Source: Gnetum montanum (Eukaryota; Streptophyta; Gnetopsida; Gnetales; Gnetaceae). Taken from it: 64,000 bases of DNA. The notes under the pieces were generated by a model that saw only the letters and a list, made by a program, of their open reading frames with translations, did not search any database and was not told the DNA's origin. The translations under genes and the position numbers were made by a program. The stretch is taken from the NCBI GenBank assembly GCA_015680685.1, contig MNCI01030279.1, positions 31,506 through 95,505 of the forward strand. Reading direction: 5' to 3'. Shown one piece after another: positions 30,126-41,219 of the stretch (the first letter of the stretch is position 1; every line of letters begins with the position of its first letter).

Positions 30126-32640
30126 ATGTCTTCTTCTCATAGGAGCACTTCTCCACCTAGGGCTAATAGAGTTAATTTTCCAGAGCCTCAATAGCATCAA
30201 ATTATATATACTCATCCTAATGAGTATGTGTCAAAATTCACCTTGATCCTATAATAGGATGAATAGTTGTGGTGGCATGACATGGAGGGCAACATTATGT
30301 TGTTGCTCAATTGTTCTGCTCCTACAATGATCTCTCAAATGGTTGCACAATGTGGTCTTCAAGAATGCTATGGGAAATATATTATGAAAGAGGTTGATGC
30401 TAGGGATTATCATCCCACCTAAGCACAATTTCTATGAGACTGATAGCTAGAGCAAAATTATAAGTTTTTGAAGGGAAAAGGACTTAACAATTCTACATTC
30501 CTATTGCACCAACAAGCTAGTGGGGAACCTTTATTTGGGGGTTTTCTCTTTAATGAAACTATTCTCTTTGACTTCAATGATGGAGGTCAAAATTAGAATT
30601 TTCACTCCATAATTCACAATCCTGATTCTAGTAACAAGGAATCCAATGACAACGGAGGATCCAAAGGGGAAAATTAAGATATGAATGCAGACAAGAAGCA
30701 TGATTGTAACTATGATCATGATCATCGAAGAGGCAATAGTAGGTACCATGATGATGCTAGTTCTCATTCCTCTTTCCATTCATTGTCATCTTCTTCTTCT
30801 AGGTCTAACCATGATCGCAGAAGGTGAGACTATGATGAAGGTAATTTGAATGAACAAAATGACCAATAGGACCAAAATAACTAAAGGAACCATCAAGATA
30901 GAAAAGATCAAGGGTATAAACATTCAAGAAAGGAACATTTTCATGAATAAATGGGTAGTAGAGGACATCATAGAAACCATGATCAAGGCCTCGATGAGCC
31001 TCTATTTTCTACCTGAAGTATGCTTAACATCATAGAGGCAGTCAAAATTTCAACAAGGCATGTGAAAGATAGTCGAATCAAATAGTTAGATATGAATAAT
31101 ATTCCTTAATTTGAGGGAGGATATAACTCTGATTTGTAGAATCATCTTCAAGCTTTCCAAGATGCATGTGCCTTGCAAAACATAGAGAATGAGTGGTAAG
31201 AATTGAAGTTGATCCTTAGGACACTCATCAGGGAAGTAGAAAACTGGTACTAGTCCTTAGAGCTAGAATCTATCAAATGATGGAGAACCATGCTTGAGTT
31301 GTTTAATGATAAGTATCAAATGTACTCTAGAGTGTTCAACTTAAGGAATAAAATTCAATGGTGGAAACAAGGAATACATGAACCCTTGGATGTTGCCATT
31401 GACTAATACTATGCCTTGATGCACAAATGACCTGGCCATGATTATTCTCAATTGGTTCAACTTGGCCACATTTTAGATGGGCTTTATAATGAAATGACAA
31501 AACCCCTTTATGCCTATGCCCAAGGGTGATTTTCACAATGAACAGTCCATTAGGTACAAAGGTTAATAGATAAGGTCACCAAAAAGGAAGGTTAACTAAG
31601 AAAAAGAAAAAGTACAGAGCAGTACAACTGTGATCCTTCCATCTGGAAGAGGGAGGTTCAATTTTGTGATAGTGAGTATGAGTTTGTATTCGATGAAGGG
31701 ATGCATAAGAAAGCCTTGCCACTCCAACACTTCCAATTTGAAATTACAGCCAAGTTTGATTAGTTAAGGGACTCAATGGATAATAGATTTCAAGCTGTTC
31801 TCAAAATTGCTAAGGAGTCCAATGAACAAAGTAGTAAGCATGAGCGTAGGAGGTGCAAAGAAGTTGAACATGCATATTACAAAGGTAAGTGCAAGATTGC
31901 TACAATAGAAGAGGTTTTGGATAGTGAATTAGATGGTGATCATGGGTGTGACATCTATTAATATGAACATCCTAATGGATGTTGCCCTGTTGTGTCACAT
32001 CTATAGGAGTCTGGGGTGTATACCTTACAACCATGTCTTACAAAAAGGAAAACATCCAAAAGGTTATCTTATCCTCAAGGTAATCTCAAGTAGTTNCAAA
32101 CATCCAAAAGGTTATCTTATCCTCAAGGTAATCTCAGGTAGTTCCACTAGCAGCAACTATATTATCCAAGTGGAGCTCCACCCCAACCATATGAATAGTA
32201 TCAACAATGGAAGAAACCAAAATTATGGGCACTAGCATCACCTAGGAAACAATATCCTTACTAGCAGCTTGATCCATATGGTTAACATGTGTAGCAACCC
32301 ATGTCCCCATGTGACTCCTCTATTCATGTTTCTAATTTCTAGCCTCACTACCACCCTTCAAATTATTATCAAGCTCATTCACCACATGAAATAAGGGATA
32401 CCACCTCTTATCCTTATCCTCCTCTTGTGCTTGCACATACTCCTCCTCTAGTTGCACATCTATCGCTTGCTCCACCAATGCAAGGTGAACTATTTACTCA
32501 ACCATAATAACACAATGCTACAAGGGCTATTAATTTGTAACCTAATCATTAGTCAAAGGGGTCAAGTGCATGATCAAAGAAAAGACCTTTTTTCAACCTT
32601 GTAGTCCACCTAAGCCTTTATGTACACCCATGGTTGAAAA
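30126..32640 (+). pseudogene. gag: gag of element E (broken)
   Basis: Starts ATGTCTTCTTCTCATAGGAGC at 30126, equivalent to the D start. A Ser/Asp/His-rich linker lies near 30640-30830. Capsid motifs lie at about 31090-31540: ACALQNIENEW, LELESIK, TMLELFNDKYQMYSRVFNL, EPLDVAI. GCDIY.YEHPNGCCPVVSHL occurs at about 31945-32005. A 48-base direct duplication surrounds an N at 32096 and is probably an assembly artefact. Numerous stops are present. Confidence 0.8.
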
Positions 32641-32814
32641 CCTTGCTTCTACCTCTTCCTCCATATCAAATTCCTTTGGGCTTCCTTCAGACCAAAATCT
32701 ACCAAGGATCCATACCATAACGCTTACTCACATTGTGTCTAACTAGATTTTTGTAGGAATCCTTTTTAGAAAATTAGTTGATCCTGGAAGTCATTTAATT
32801 TATTTATAGATTAC

Positions 32815-33215
32815 TAGGAATGAATCATGCAGGGCTCTTCTCGATTCTTGTTCTAGTGTTAATTTGATTTCTCATGAGATGTACACTACCTAGAACTTGC
32901 CTCCTCTCAAGAAGAGCAACATAGAATTAGAATTAGTAGACCAATCCATCATTGTTCGATTGGGACTAGTAGACAACATTGTGAACATTGTTTGTGGGTG
33001 GTCTTATCTTGCTAATTTCTTGGTAATCAAAGTGGAGAACTACAAAGGGGACTTTCCAATCATTATGGAAAGGGCATGGCTAAGCACTGTCAATGTAAGA
33101 ATGGGAATTAGAGATATTTCCCTACAAATATCTAAAGAAAATGCATTTGAAAAGATTGAGAAGAAGACAGTTCCATGCATCATGTACAACGATATAAGGT
33201 GCAATTTTGTGTAGA
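32815..33215 (+). pseudogene. retropepsin-like protease of element E (broken)
   Basis: ALLDSCSSVNLIS at about 32833-32871 keeps the catalytic Asp in a modified D-S-G motif (Gly to Cys). It is followed by stops, then by an open stretch 32897-33214 with LELVDQSIIVRLGLVDNI, GWSYLANFLVIKVEN and FPIIMERAWLS (family IMGRPWLS, Gly-Arg-Pro changed). Confidence 0.8.
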
Positions 33216-33739
33216 AACTTTGGGCCATAAAGCAAACATCTATCTCTGCATGCAAGCATTGTGCACTAGAAGTAGTAATTCAAAGGTTTCTATATGCAAC
33301 AACCATAAAATAGGAGGGCACCCAGTGGTTGAACGCTAATTCAAAAAGTAGCACACTTTGCATGGAACCAATTGAGAGCTTAACATGTGTGTATGTCACA
33401 AGCATGGATGAACTAGAGTAAGTTCATTACCAACTCCCTGATGACATAAATGATGATACTTACTAGGGAGAGTTGGAAATTCCTGAAAAATTCAAACAAG
33501 AGGCCCTTGAGTTAAAAATGTTACTAGCTAGAATGGAATATGTATTTTTGAAGAATGGGAAGCTAGTTATAATCAATGTAGAATTGCTCTAGAATAGAAG
33601 AAGATGTTGTTGAAAGTAGTTGAAAGATGGTTAGCAAATTTTACTTGGTCATATCCTGAACTCATAGGAATTGATCCTAGGATATGCTAGTTTCATTTAC
33701 ACAAATTTAGCCATAAAGCCAAAATGGCAGCCATAGAGA

Positions 33740-34570
33740 CATTTTAACCACAAATTGAAGCAGATCATCAAGAAGGAAATTAAGCAACTCCTCAAGGCAG
33801 GGTTCATCTATGCCATTGTAGATAGTAAGTGGGCTAGAGCACTTGTAATTGTGATAAAGAAAGGTGGCAAGTGATGGATCTACTTTTATTTTAGGCTATT
33901 AAGTATGGAAATATTTAAAGTTCATTTTTTGTTGTCATTTGTTGACCAGGTACTAGACACCATATCTAGGCATTGCTACTACAACTTTCTAGATGGTTAT
34001 AGTGTCTATAACTAAATTTAAATTGCACTAGAAGACTAGGAAAAAATAACATTCATGAGTCCCTTGGGGAATTTTGCATATTGTAAGATGCCATTTAGTC
34101 TATGCAATGCTCCTACCACATTCCAACACTTGGTCCTTATCATTTCTCAATAATAGATTAGTAGTGGTGTGGAAGTATTCATGGATGACTTCTCCACCTA
34201 TGGGGCTACATTTGAGCAAGCCTTGGACCATCTTGAGCAAGTGCTAAAATGGTGTGTTGAAAATAACTTGTGGTTCAATTGATAGAAGAGTCATCTCATG
34301 GTCTAGGATGGCATTGTACTGAGGCACAGAATCTTGCAAGCAAGAATTAAGGTGGACCCTAAAAAGATAAGGAATAACTTACAAGCCAGTAATAGTTAAA
34401 GATTCTTATTGATTCCTTTGATATACTGGCTACTATTAGTGATTCATAGAGAGTTTTTCTAAGATTGCAAATTTTTGGTTGAGCTAACAAAGAAAGATGC
34501 TCTCTTCGTTTGGACCATAGAATGTGAGAAATCATTCTAGCAACTAAAAGATAAGCTTGTAGAAACTCCA
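33740..34570 (+). pseudogene. pol: reverse transcriptase of element E (broken)
   Basis: RNA-dependent DNA polymerase of the element. Seen in order: KQIIKKEIKQLLKAGFIYAI, WARALVIVIKKGGK, FMSPLGNFAYCKMPFSLCNAPTTFQ (about 34050-34120), and VFMDDFSTYG, with the two catalytic Asp residues, at about 34175-34204. Then come VLKWCVENNLWFN, a KCHF-like KSHLMV and a connection segment. FMDDFS is typical of plant Athila/Tat-type RT. At least a dozen stops break the frame. Confidence 0.88.
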
Positions 34571-34579
34571 ATCCTACAA

Positions 34580-34965
34580 GCACTTGATTGGTCTAGGTCA
34601 TTCCATATCATGATGGATACATCAAATTATGCCTTGGGAGCTGTGTTGATATAGTTAGATGATATGAAACATCCATATTACATCCATTGCCCAAGCCAAA
34701 GCATTGTGGGTGCACAACTAAACTACACCACAACAGAGAAAGAATTGATGGTGGTGGTGTTTGCTTTAGAAATGTTCAAGAATTATGTGCTTGGATACAA
34801 GGTATTTTTGCACATAGACCATAGTGTCATTTTCTTCCTAATTAACAAGCCAACAGTGAGCCCCCATGTCATACGGTGGTTGGTGATGTTGCAGGAATTT
34901 GATCTTACCATGGTAGATCAAAAAGGCATTGAGATTGTTGTGACTAATCACTTGTCTTGATTGTG
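34580..34965 (+). pseudogene. pol: RNase H of element E
   Basis: FHIMMDTSNYALGAVLI (about 34600-34650), then the open frame 34664-34960: NYTTTEKELMVVVFALEMF, LHIDHS (catalytic Asp) and IRWLVMLQEFDL, ending NHLS, which matches VVADHLSR of Athila-type RNase H. This part is nearly intact. Confidence 0.88.
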
Positions 34966-36340
34966 ATGGGATGAAAAAGAGGAGGAAAGCCCATTATCTA
35001 ATACATTTCCTGATGAACTTCTCTTTGCTAGTGCTATGATTGAACAAATGCCTAATGAATCAAAATGGTATGATAACATTCTTACCTATCTTCTCACTTA
35101 GGAGTTGCCACAAGGGTTGGACCACCAAAAGAAACATCAATTTCTTCACCAGGTAAAGCAGTTCATGGAAGTTAATGTACATCTCTACAATGTGTGTGTT
35201 GATGGCCTAGTTCATTGGTATGTCCCAACCATGTGTTCTCCAAGATGCTCATCAACTGTTTCTTCTCCAAGATGCTCATGAAGGTCCTTGTGGAGGACAC
35301 TATGTTGGGATATGCATGTCCATTAAAATCTTGATGGAAAGGTACTATTGGCCAACACTCTTTAGAGATTCCCATCATTATGTCTACTCTTGTGAATGAT
35401 GTCAACGACATGGTGGAATGACTACTTGAATGGAAGAACCTCAATAATGGATTCAACAACTAGAACCATTCGACATCTAGGGCATTGATTTCATGGGTTC
35501 CATCATACCCATGTCAAATGGAAACGTGTACATCATGGTCATTGTTGACCATTGTACAAAATGAGTAGAAGTAGTAGCCATCATCTATTATACATCCTCT
35601 ACTGCTACTTGGTTTGTACAACAAAATTTTGTAAATAGGTTTGGTGTGCCATGTGCATTAACTTTTGACAATGGAACTCACTTTAAAGGTACTACTTTTC
35701 ATAAGATCTTGCAACACTTGAGGGTTGAACACAACCTCACAACACCTTACCATCCCTAAGCTAATGGTCAAGTTGAGGTTATCAATAGGGAAATCATAAG
35801 GATACTAACAAGAACTATTAGCAAGTATCGGAAGGATTGAAGCACAAAACTAAATGATGCCCTTTGGGCCTATTTCTAAACATGGAAACTTCCTATAGGC
35901 TATTCTCCCTATGATCTTGTGTATGGAAAATTACCAATACTTCCCATTCAATCTGAGCTCTGTACACTTTCAACAATTTTTGACCTTGACCTTGACTTAA
36001 GTCTAGCCTAAAAAGAAAGAGTAATGAGTCTCAACTTGCTAGATGAAAACCAATTAGTGGCCCTATCATCTAATTAGTTGCACAAGGCCTATAAAAAATT
36101 TCATGACCTAAAAATTATAAAAGTCAAATTTTAACCGGGAGGCAATGTTCTTTATTGGAACCCCACACACGTACCTCAATGAACTAAGTTCCAAATGCTA
36201 TGGGAAGGCAATTATGTCATTTATGAAACTTTTCCTTTTAGGGCCATGATGATATATAAACCTAAGAGCCTGAATAAGAAATGGCTAGTCAACATCCAAC
36301 AAATTAAACCTTTCCATGAGCATACATCAGCTAACACAAT
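34966..36340 (+). pseudogene. pol: integrase of element E (broken)
   Basis: Inserts element DNA. The zinc-binding part at about 35270-35410 includes GHYVGICMSIKILMERYYWPTLF and HHYVYSCE.CQRHGG. The catalytic core: EPFDI.GIDFMG (first Asp, about 35465-35500), FDNGTHF (second Asp, about 35665-35685), TPYHP.ANGQVEVINREI (Glu, about 35740-35790). The C-terminal part: WEGNYVIYETFPFRAMMI and NIQQIKPFHE (36195-36330). Stops throughout. It is followed immediately by the 3' region, with no env-position ORF except a possible remnant at ~37945. Confidence 0.88.
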
Positions 36341-38279
36341 AAGCACCTCATCATATGGACAACCACACTCCATGTTCTTGATTTCATCCTCCTTTCAACT
36401 TAGTTGTGGGGGAGATGGCCAACTATGCTAATTATTTAAGTGACTCCTTAGTTTTTCAAAATTTTTTATTTTACACATTTTTAAGTTTTACAACTTTTTT
36501 TTTATGCATTCTTGATTTTACATCTTTTTGTTTTTCTATTATTAATCTTTTCTAATTTTTGTTTTGCACCATCATTAGTAAATTTTCTATTTCTTGAATA
36601 TTTTACACTTTCTTTTATTTTTTTTATTTTGGTGTGATTTTCTAACCTTTTGCTAATAAGTGCTAGGTACATTTGTAATGCATTACTTGACAGTGGTATG
36701 TAGTATCATTTTCATTTGATTGTTGGTATCTAGTTTCTAGCTTTAAATTTTGTTACAAATAATTAGGACATGGTTTCTTCTTCATGTAATAGGTAGTGAG
36801 TCCACGACATTCACCCATCCACAAACTCTATGGTTTTCCTTGTTTTGGAAATGTGCAATCCATTTTTCATTAATAAAAATCTAATAAATTTTTGACTTTG
36901 GTAGTTTCTAGAATTGGGAAGGATTCAAAGGTTTGAATAGGGTGTGGATTCAAGGGGATTTGGTATTCTTTGGGCTTTTTTGTTTTCTCAGATGCATGTG
37001 TGTTTTCATGAATTTCTTATCATTTCATGCCAATCAATAAAGGAAGTTGAGTAAGTCCTTGCATGGTGTGGTTCTCATTAGAGAAGAAAATGATGAGAAT
37101 TCAAAGCACATCCATTAGAAAAAACAAATGCATACGTCCTTGCATGGTGTGGTTCTCATCAAGAAGAAAGAAAATGATGAAAATTCAAAGTACACCCTTT
37201 GCACAAAATAAATGCATATGTCCTTGCATGATGTGGTTTTCATCAAGAAGAAAAGAAAACGAAGATGAGGATTCAAAGCACATTCCTTGGACAAACTAAA
37301 TGCATGTTCCTTTGCATGGTGTGGTTCCAATTTCAAAAGAAAAAAAAACAATAATGAAAATTCGAAGAACACCTATTAGATAGAATAAATGGGCTACAAG
37401 CACTGGTTATGGAACTAGTTCTCTCTAACTAAGGCCCTTCCTCACTTTCTAATTCTTCTTTAATAAGGAATGGTGGCTGTTTTGTGGGAGCACTCTTGTG
37501 TTTCAGGGGATGGATTAGTCTTAGAATGTTGATGNAAGGGCATAAGAGGCCTGTGCCTACTTTTGGAAGGACCTACTTGCATATCTTTTGGTTGGGTTAG
37601 TTATGTTCTTTACTCTTAGACACTCTTACAATCAAATTCTTTTTGTTTACTCCATAAATGACATATAATTATGTACATCTTCACAATAGTTTTTAGTGAA
37701 TTCTACTTTTTATTGTTGTGAATTCTTATATCCTCTTCAAATATTTCCTTGTACTAAAATTTTTCAAATTTAATGAACCACTTAATTGAATTAACCCTAT
37801 CTATCAACCTTCTCGCTAATACTACTCAAGGAACCAATCAACCACAATCATAACCTAGCCAAGTGTAGTTACTAATGAGACAAGGCATTTAATATTTATG
37901 TGTTACACATTGCATACTAATTCATGATTTTGTTGTGACTATAGTGGGAAGCATGGGATGGAAGTGAGACTATCTTCACAAAGAATGATGTAGTAGTGCC
38001 ACATAATGAGGATCATTCATGTTTGTTGGATCTCTTCTCTCTTTCTTATTTTTTTTACTACCAAGAGGTGTTGGATGTCAATATTCTCTAAGGTGCTCTC
38101 ATGAACACCCAATTTTGTAAAAATTGTAATTCCATACACTTGGGCACTTAGAGTCTATATGTCTATTTCATCTGAGTCAGTTTGTAATGTCAGTCAATCA
38201 TCCCATACCTACCTAATATGTTATGTTGTAAAGAACTTCTTCCTCCTCTTCTTCACTTGAGGATGAGTTTTCATTTAGT
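36341..38279 (+). other. 3' non-coding region of element E
   Basis: Aligns with D 23730-25724. It has T-rich 'ttttacacattttt' repeats at 36460-36620, the second PPT-like motif at 36399-36414 and the four-copy tandem repeat at 37056-37390. A possible remnant of the second ORF lies at 37945 (GACTATAG before TGGGAAGCATGGGATGG). One N is at 37535. Confidence 0.7.
37056..37390 (+). repeat. four ~84-base tandem units in element E
   Basis: Units start TCCTTGCATGGTGTGGTT at 37056, 37137, 37221 and 37308, each ending in 'attcaaagcacacc'-like sequence. D (about 24352-24455) and F (about 53275-53405) have a single unit. Confidence 0.85.
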
Positions 38280-38289
38280 CATGGGGGTA

Positions 38290-39116
38290 TGATGAAACAT
38301 GTTTTATTGATCGTGATGTCACATACCCAATTTCAGGGCTTGGCTCCAATGTTGGGTGTTTGATGTCAGGGCATATATCTTAGCCTATAAATATAGTGCC
38401 TAGGATCCAATTTTTGCATAGTTTTAGTTTTAGTTTTCAAGCAAGGTAGCAAGGCTCTTGTCATTTCTTTTCCTTAGAGTTAGAATATTTTCTAAGTGCC
38501 CACAGAAGGAGTCTAAGTATGTATGGTTCTTTATTTGAGCACTGATGTACCTAAGCACAACAGTGTGATGAGAATAAAACGAACTCTTTTGACAATCCTT
38601 GCAGCACTAAGAATAGATTAAGATTTTCTTTAATGCATTTTGCTTCCTTGCTCTTTACTCTAATGCATTTGAATTAAGTAATTTATTTTTAGTAGTTAAT
38701 GAATGCAAGCATGACTACTTTGAGCATTCATATAGTAGTTGGTAACCTAACAACATTTAATATTTGGTAGCCCAATAGTGCTATATGTGTTCAGGAAAGT
38801 GGGCCAGTTACTTGTGTTAGGTTATCTAGGCAATAGATGAATTAGATATTTAATTACTCTAATCTTCATTCTTTTTGTAGGAAACCAAATCCATAAAATA
38901 TTAAGTAAGAAGAATCATATACCTCAATTACACTTAAACCATACCCTTAAACCTTACAAGTGTAATTGGAAAAACAACGAACATTGTCAACACCCATTTC
39001 ACTTCCTAGAAGAGCTAGTGCATTAGATAACTATAGGGCCATAGAATTCGATCAAATCACACATAACTCCTTAGTGATTTATATGGTTTGGTGTAGGGGT
39101 ACCTTGCCACTCATCA
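38290..39116 (+). repeat. 3' LTR of element E
   Basis: Partner of 29129-29965. TATA box CCTATAAATATAG at about 38384-38396. Preceded by CATGGGGGTA (PPT) and followed by ACTAT. Confidence 0.92.
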
Positions 39117-40136
39117 ACTATCATGAAAGAGATTTGGCTAACTTTGTAAACTACTATGATTTGTTGGAGATTCCTATTTTGTTTAATCACTTAGTCTATA
39201 TAGTCCTTACAATACCTACTTGTAACAAATAAGTTTTTTTGAAAAACCATTTAAGCACAACTCTATCAATCTACTTCTAATTTCCCCCAGAGAGAGAAAG
39301 TTCCACAAGAAAACTAGAAATAGAGAAATATTCAATGGAAAGAGAAAGAAGAGAAAGTAGATTTGTGTAAAAATCTCAAATATTTATGCAAAGTAAACTG
39401 ATATGAGGAAAAAATTCATAATAAAGTTATCCCTAATTTGATATCTATGAATTTTTCAAATTTTCTAGGCTCAAACAAGCAATTTATTAGAGACAATCCT
39501 ACTATACTACCAAAAATTACTACGTAAAACACCACATACGAGTCTCTATTTTGGCTAGATAATAGTTGTCAATGATTACATACAATAGAGCTTTCAAATA
39601 TTTTACAATTTCTAGTTGAAATACATAGGGAATATACTTTAAAAATAAAAAACATATTTTAGTCCTATTAAAATACCAAAGAATTTTTAAAACCCTCTAA
39701 ACCATTGAATTTCTCAACTAGCTTATCTATAGCATAGGCTCTCTTATAGCAATCCTAATAGCAGTCTTAAAACATTGCATAATAATAAAATTCTCTATTA
39801 AATTACTCTTAAGGCTTTCCAACATGAACTCTTCTATGAAAAATCTTAATAGGAGTCTACTATCACACAACAAAGAACTATAAAAGTAATCTAAAAATCC
39901 AAAATTTAAATGCCATGCATGATACTACCTAAACCACTAGTTAAGTAGCTAAAAAAATAGGAAAGAATGAACTCATAAGATTAAAAAAAAGCAGTTGTAA
40001 TGATGTCTTTAGCAAGCCATCTTACAAGCAATCTTCAAATTTCTTCTTTCCAAAATGCTTCTTCTCTCATTTTTACCTTTGAATTCTTTTTACAGTGGCT
40101 TTGGGTAGTTACAATAATCATGAGGTTAAGGGTGAG
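39117..40136. other. AT-rich stretch between elements E and G
   Basis: It is the right flank of E and left flank of G. No coding frame, LTR or RNA gene is recognised. Confidence 0.5.
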
Positions 40137-41015
40137 TGATGAGTGCCAAGGTACCCCTACACCCAACCATTGGATCACAAGCATTCATGCACAATCTAGT
40201 TGAATTCCATGAATAGGACTAGTTGTGGCATCTAGATCGTTATGATTTGATCATGGTTTGCTATCTTCCCACTTGAACTAGTGGTAGCTCTGTCATGTAT
40301 GGTTTAGTCCAAAGTGAGGCATATGATGTTGTCTAATTCTATGCTACTCCTAATGATAATTAAGAGATAAATTAACTAAGCTAATGAAAAATGGAAAATA
40401 AAATCTAAACTCACCTACATGCAATAAGTATCCATTCCTAAATGTCCGTACATGCCTTAGAATTCATGTAACTACTATTGGGATTGCTAAGCATATGTCA
40501 TTAGGTGTGCCAAATGATACATTTCTGGATTACCAAGTACCTACACTTAACTACTCATGATTAAGTCATACTTATTCCACTTAATAACAAGAATATTAAA
40601 TAACAATAAATGAAAACATTAACTACAAAAAATAGTAAATAATTACATAAGTAAAGTAATGATCAATCTAAGTGAATGTGACAATGATGGAAGTAATCTC
40701 GATCTTTATTTCCAATCATATAACATGTCCAAGTATGTCACACTTGAACAAAGGTGTTGTATGATTACAAACATCACACTATAGACATGCATTAGGAATA
40801 ATAGAACTTGAATGCATAAATCTATGAAATACTATCTAAAATTGAGAACTGAAACTGTCCCAACCATGCACCCAAGTGTTGTATTTATAGGATAACATGG
40901 AAGAGATGATATTGGATATTCGACATCATTTCTTGGGACCTAATATTGCTTATCCAATATTAGAGCCTCAATATCAGGTATCTAATATCATGGTTGAAAT
41001 AATGATGACTCATCA
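40137..41015 (-). repeat. 3' LTR of element G
   Basis: Partner of 48524-49415 with modest divergence. The TATA box (CTATAAATAC on the minus strand) is at about 40891-40900. Its U3 has 'gatattgg'/'ccaatatc' motifs instead of GATATCGC. Confidence 0.85.
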
Positions 41016-41219
41016 TATCCCCACAACTGAATGAAAAATTTTCCTCAAGTTAAACAAAATGACAAACAAGTTCTTTATAAAAATTGGTGGAATGGTATGG
41101 AATTATTGATCAACTTAGATAAACAAAAGAAAATGAACTTATATATGTCACATTAGTGTAGTACACAAATGAGACACAATATTATAGGACACATAATTGG
41201 GGAAGCTCATGTAGTTCTC

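Larger units (their letters stand above)
29129..39116 (+). mobile_element. Element E: Athila-like Ty3/gypsy retrotransposon with full pol, inactivated (10 kb)
   Basis: LTRs at 29129-29965 and 38290-39116 (TGATGAA...CTCATCA) are flanked by a perfect target-site duplication ACTAT (29124-29128, 39117-39121). Order: PBS, gag, protease, RT, RNase H, integrase, ~2 kb 3' region, PPT. The RNase H end (IRWLVMLQEFDLTMVDQKG...NHLS) and tRNA-Asp-type PBS fit the Athila branch. Every domain carries stops, mostly CAG/CAA/TGG to stop changes, so it is inactive. It is the only pol-bearing relative of D, F and G here. Confidence 0.93.
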
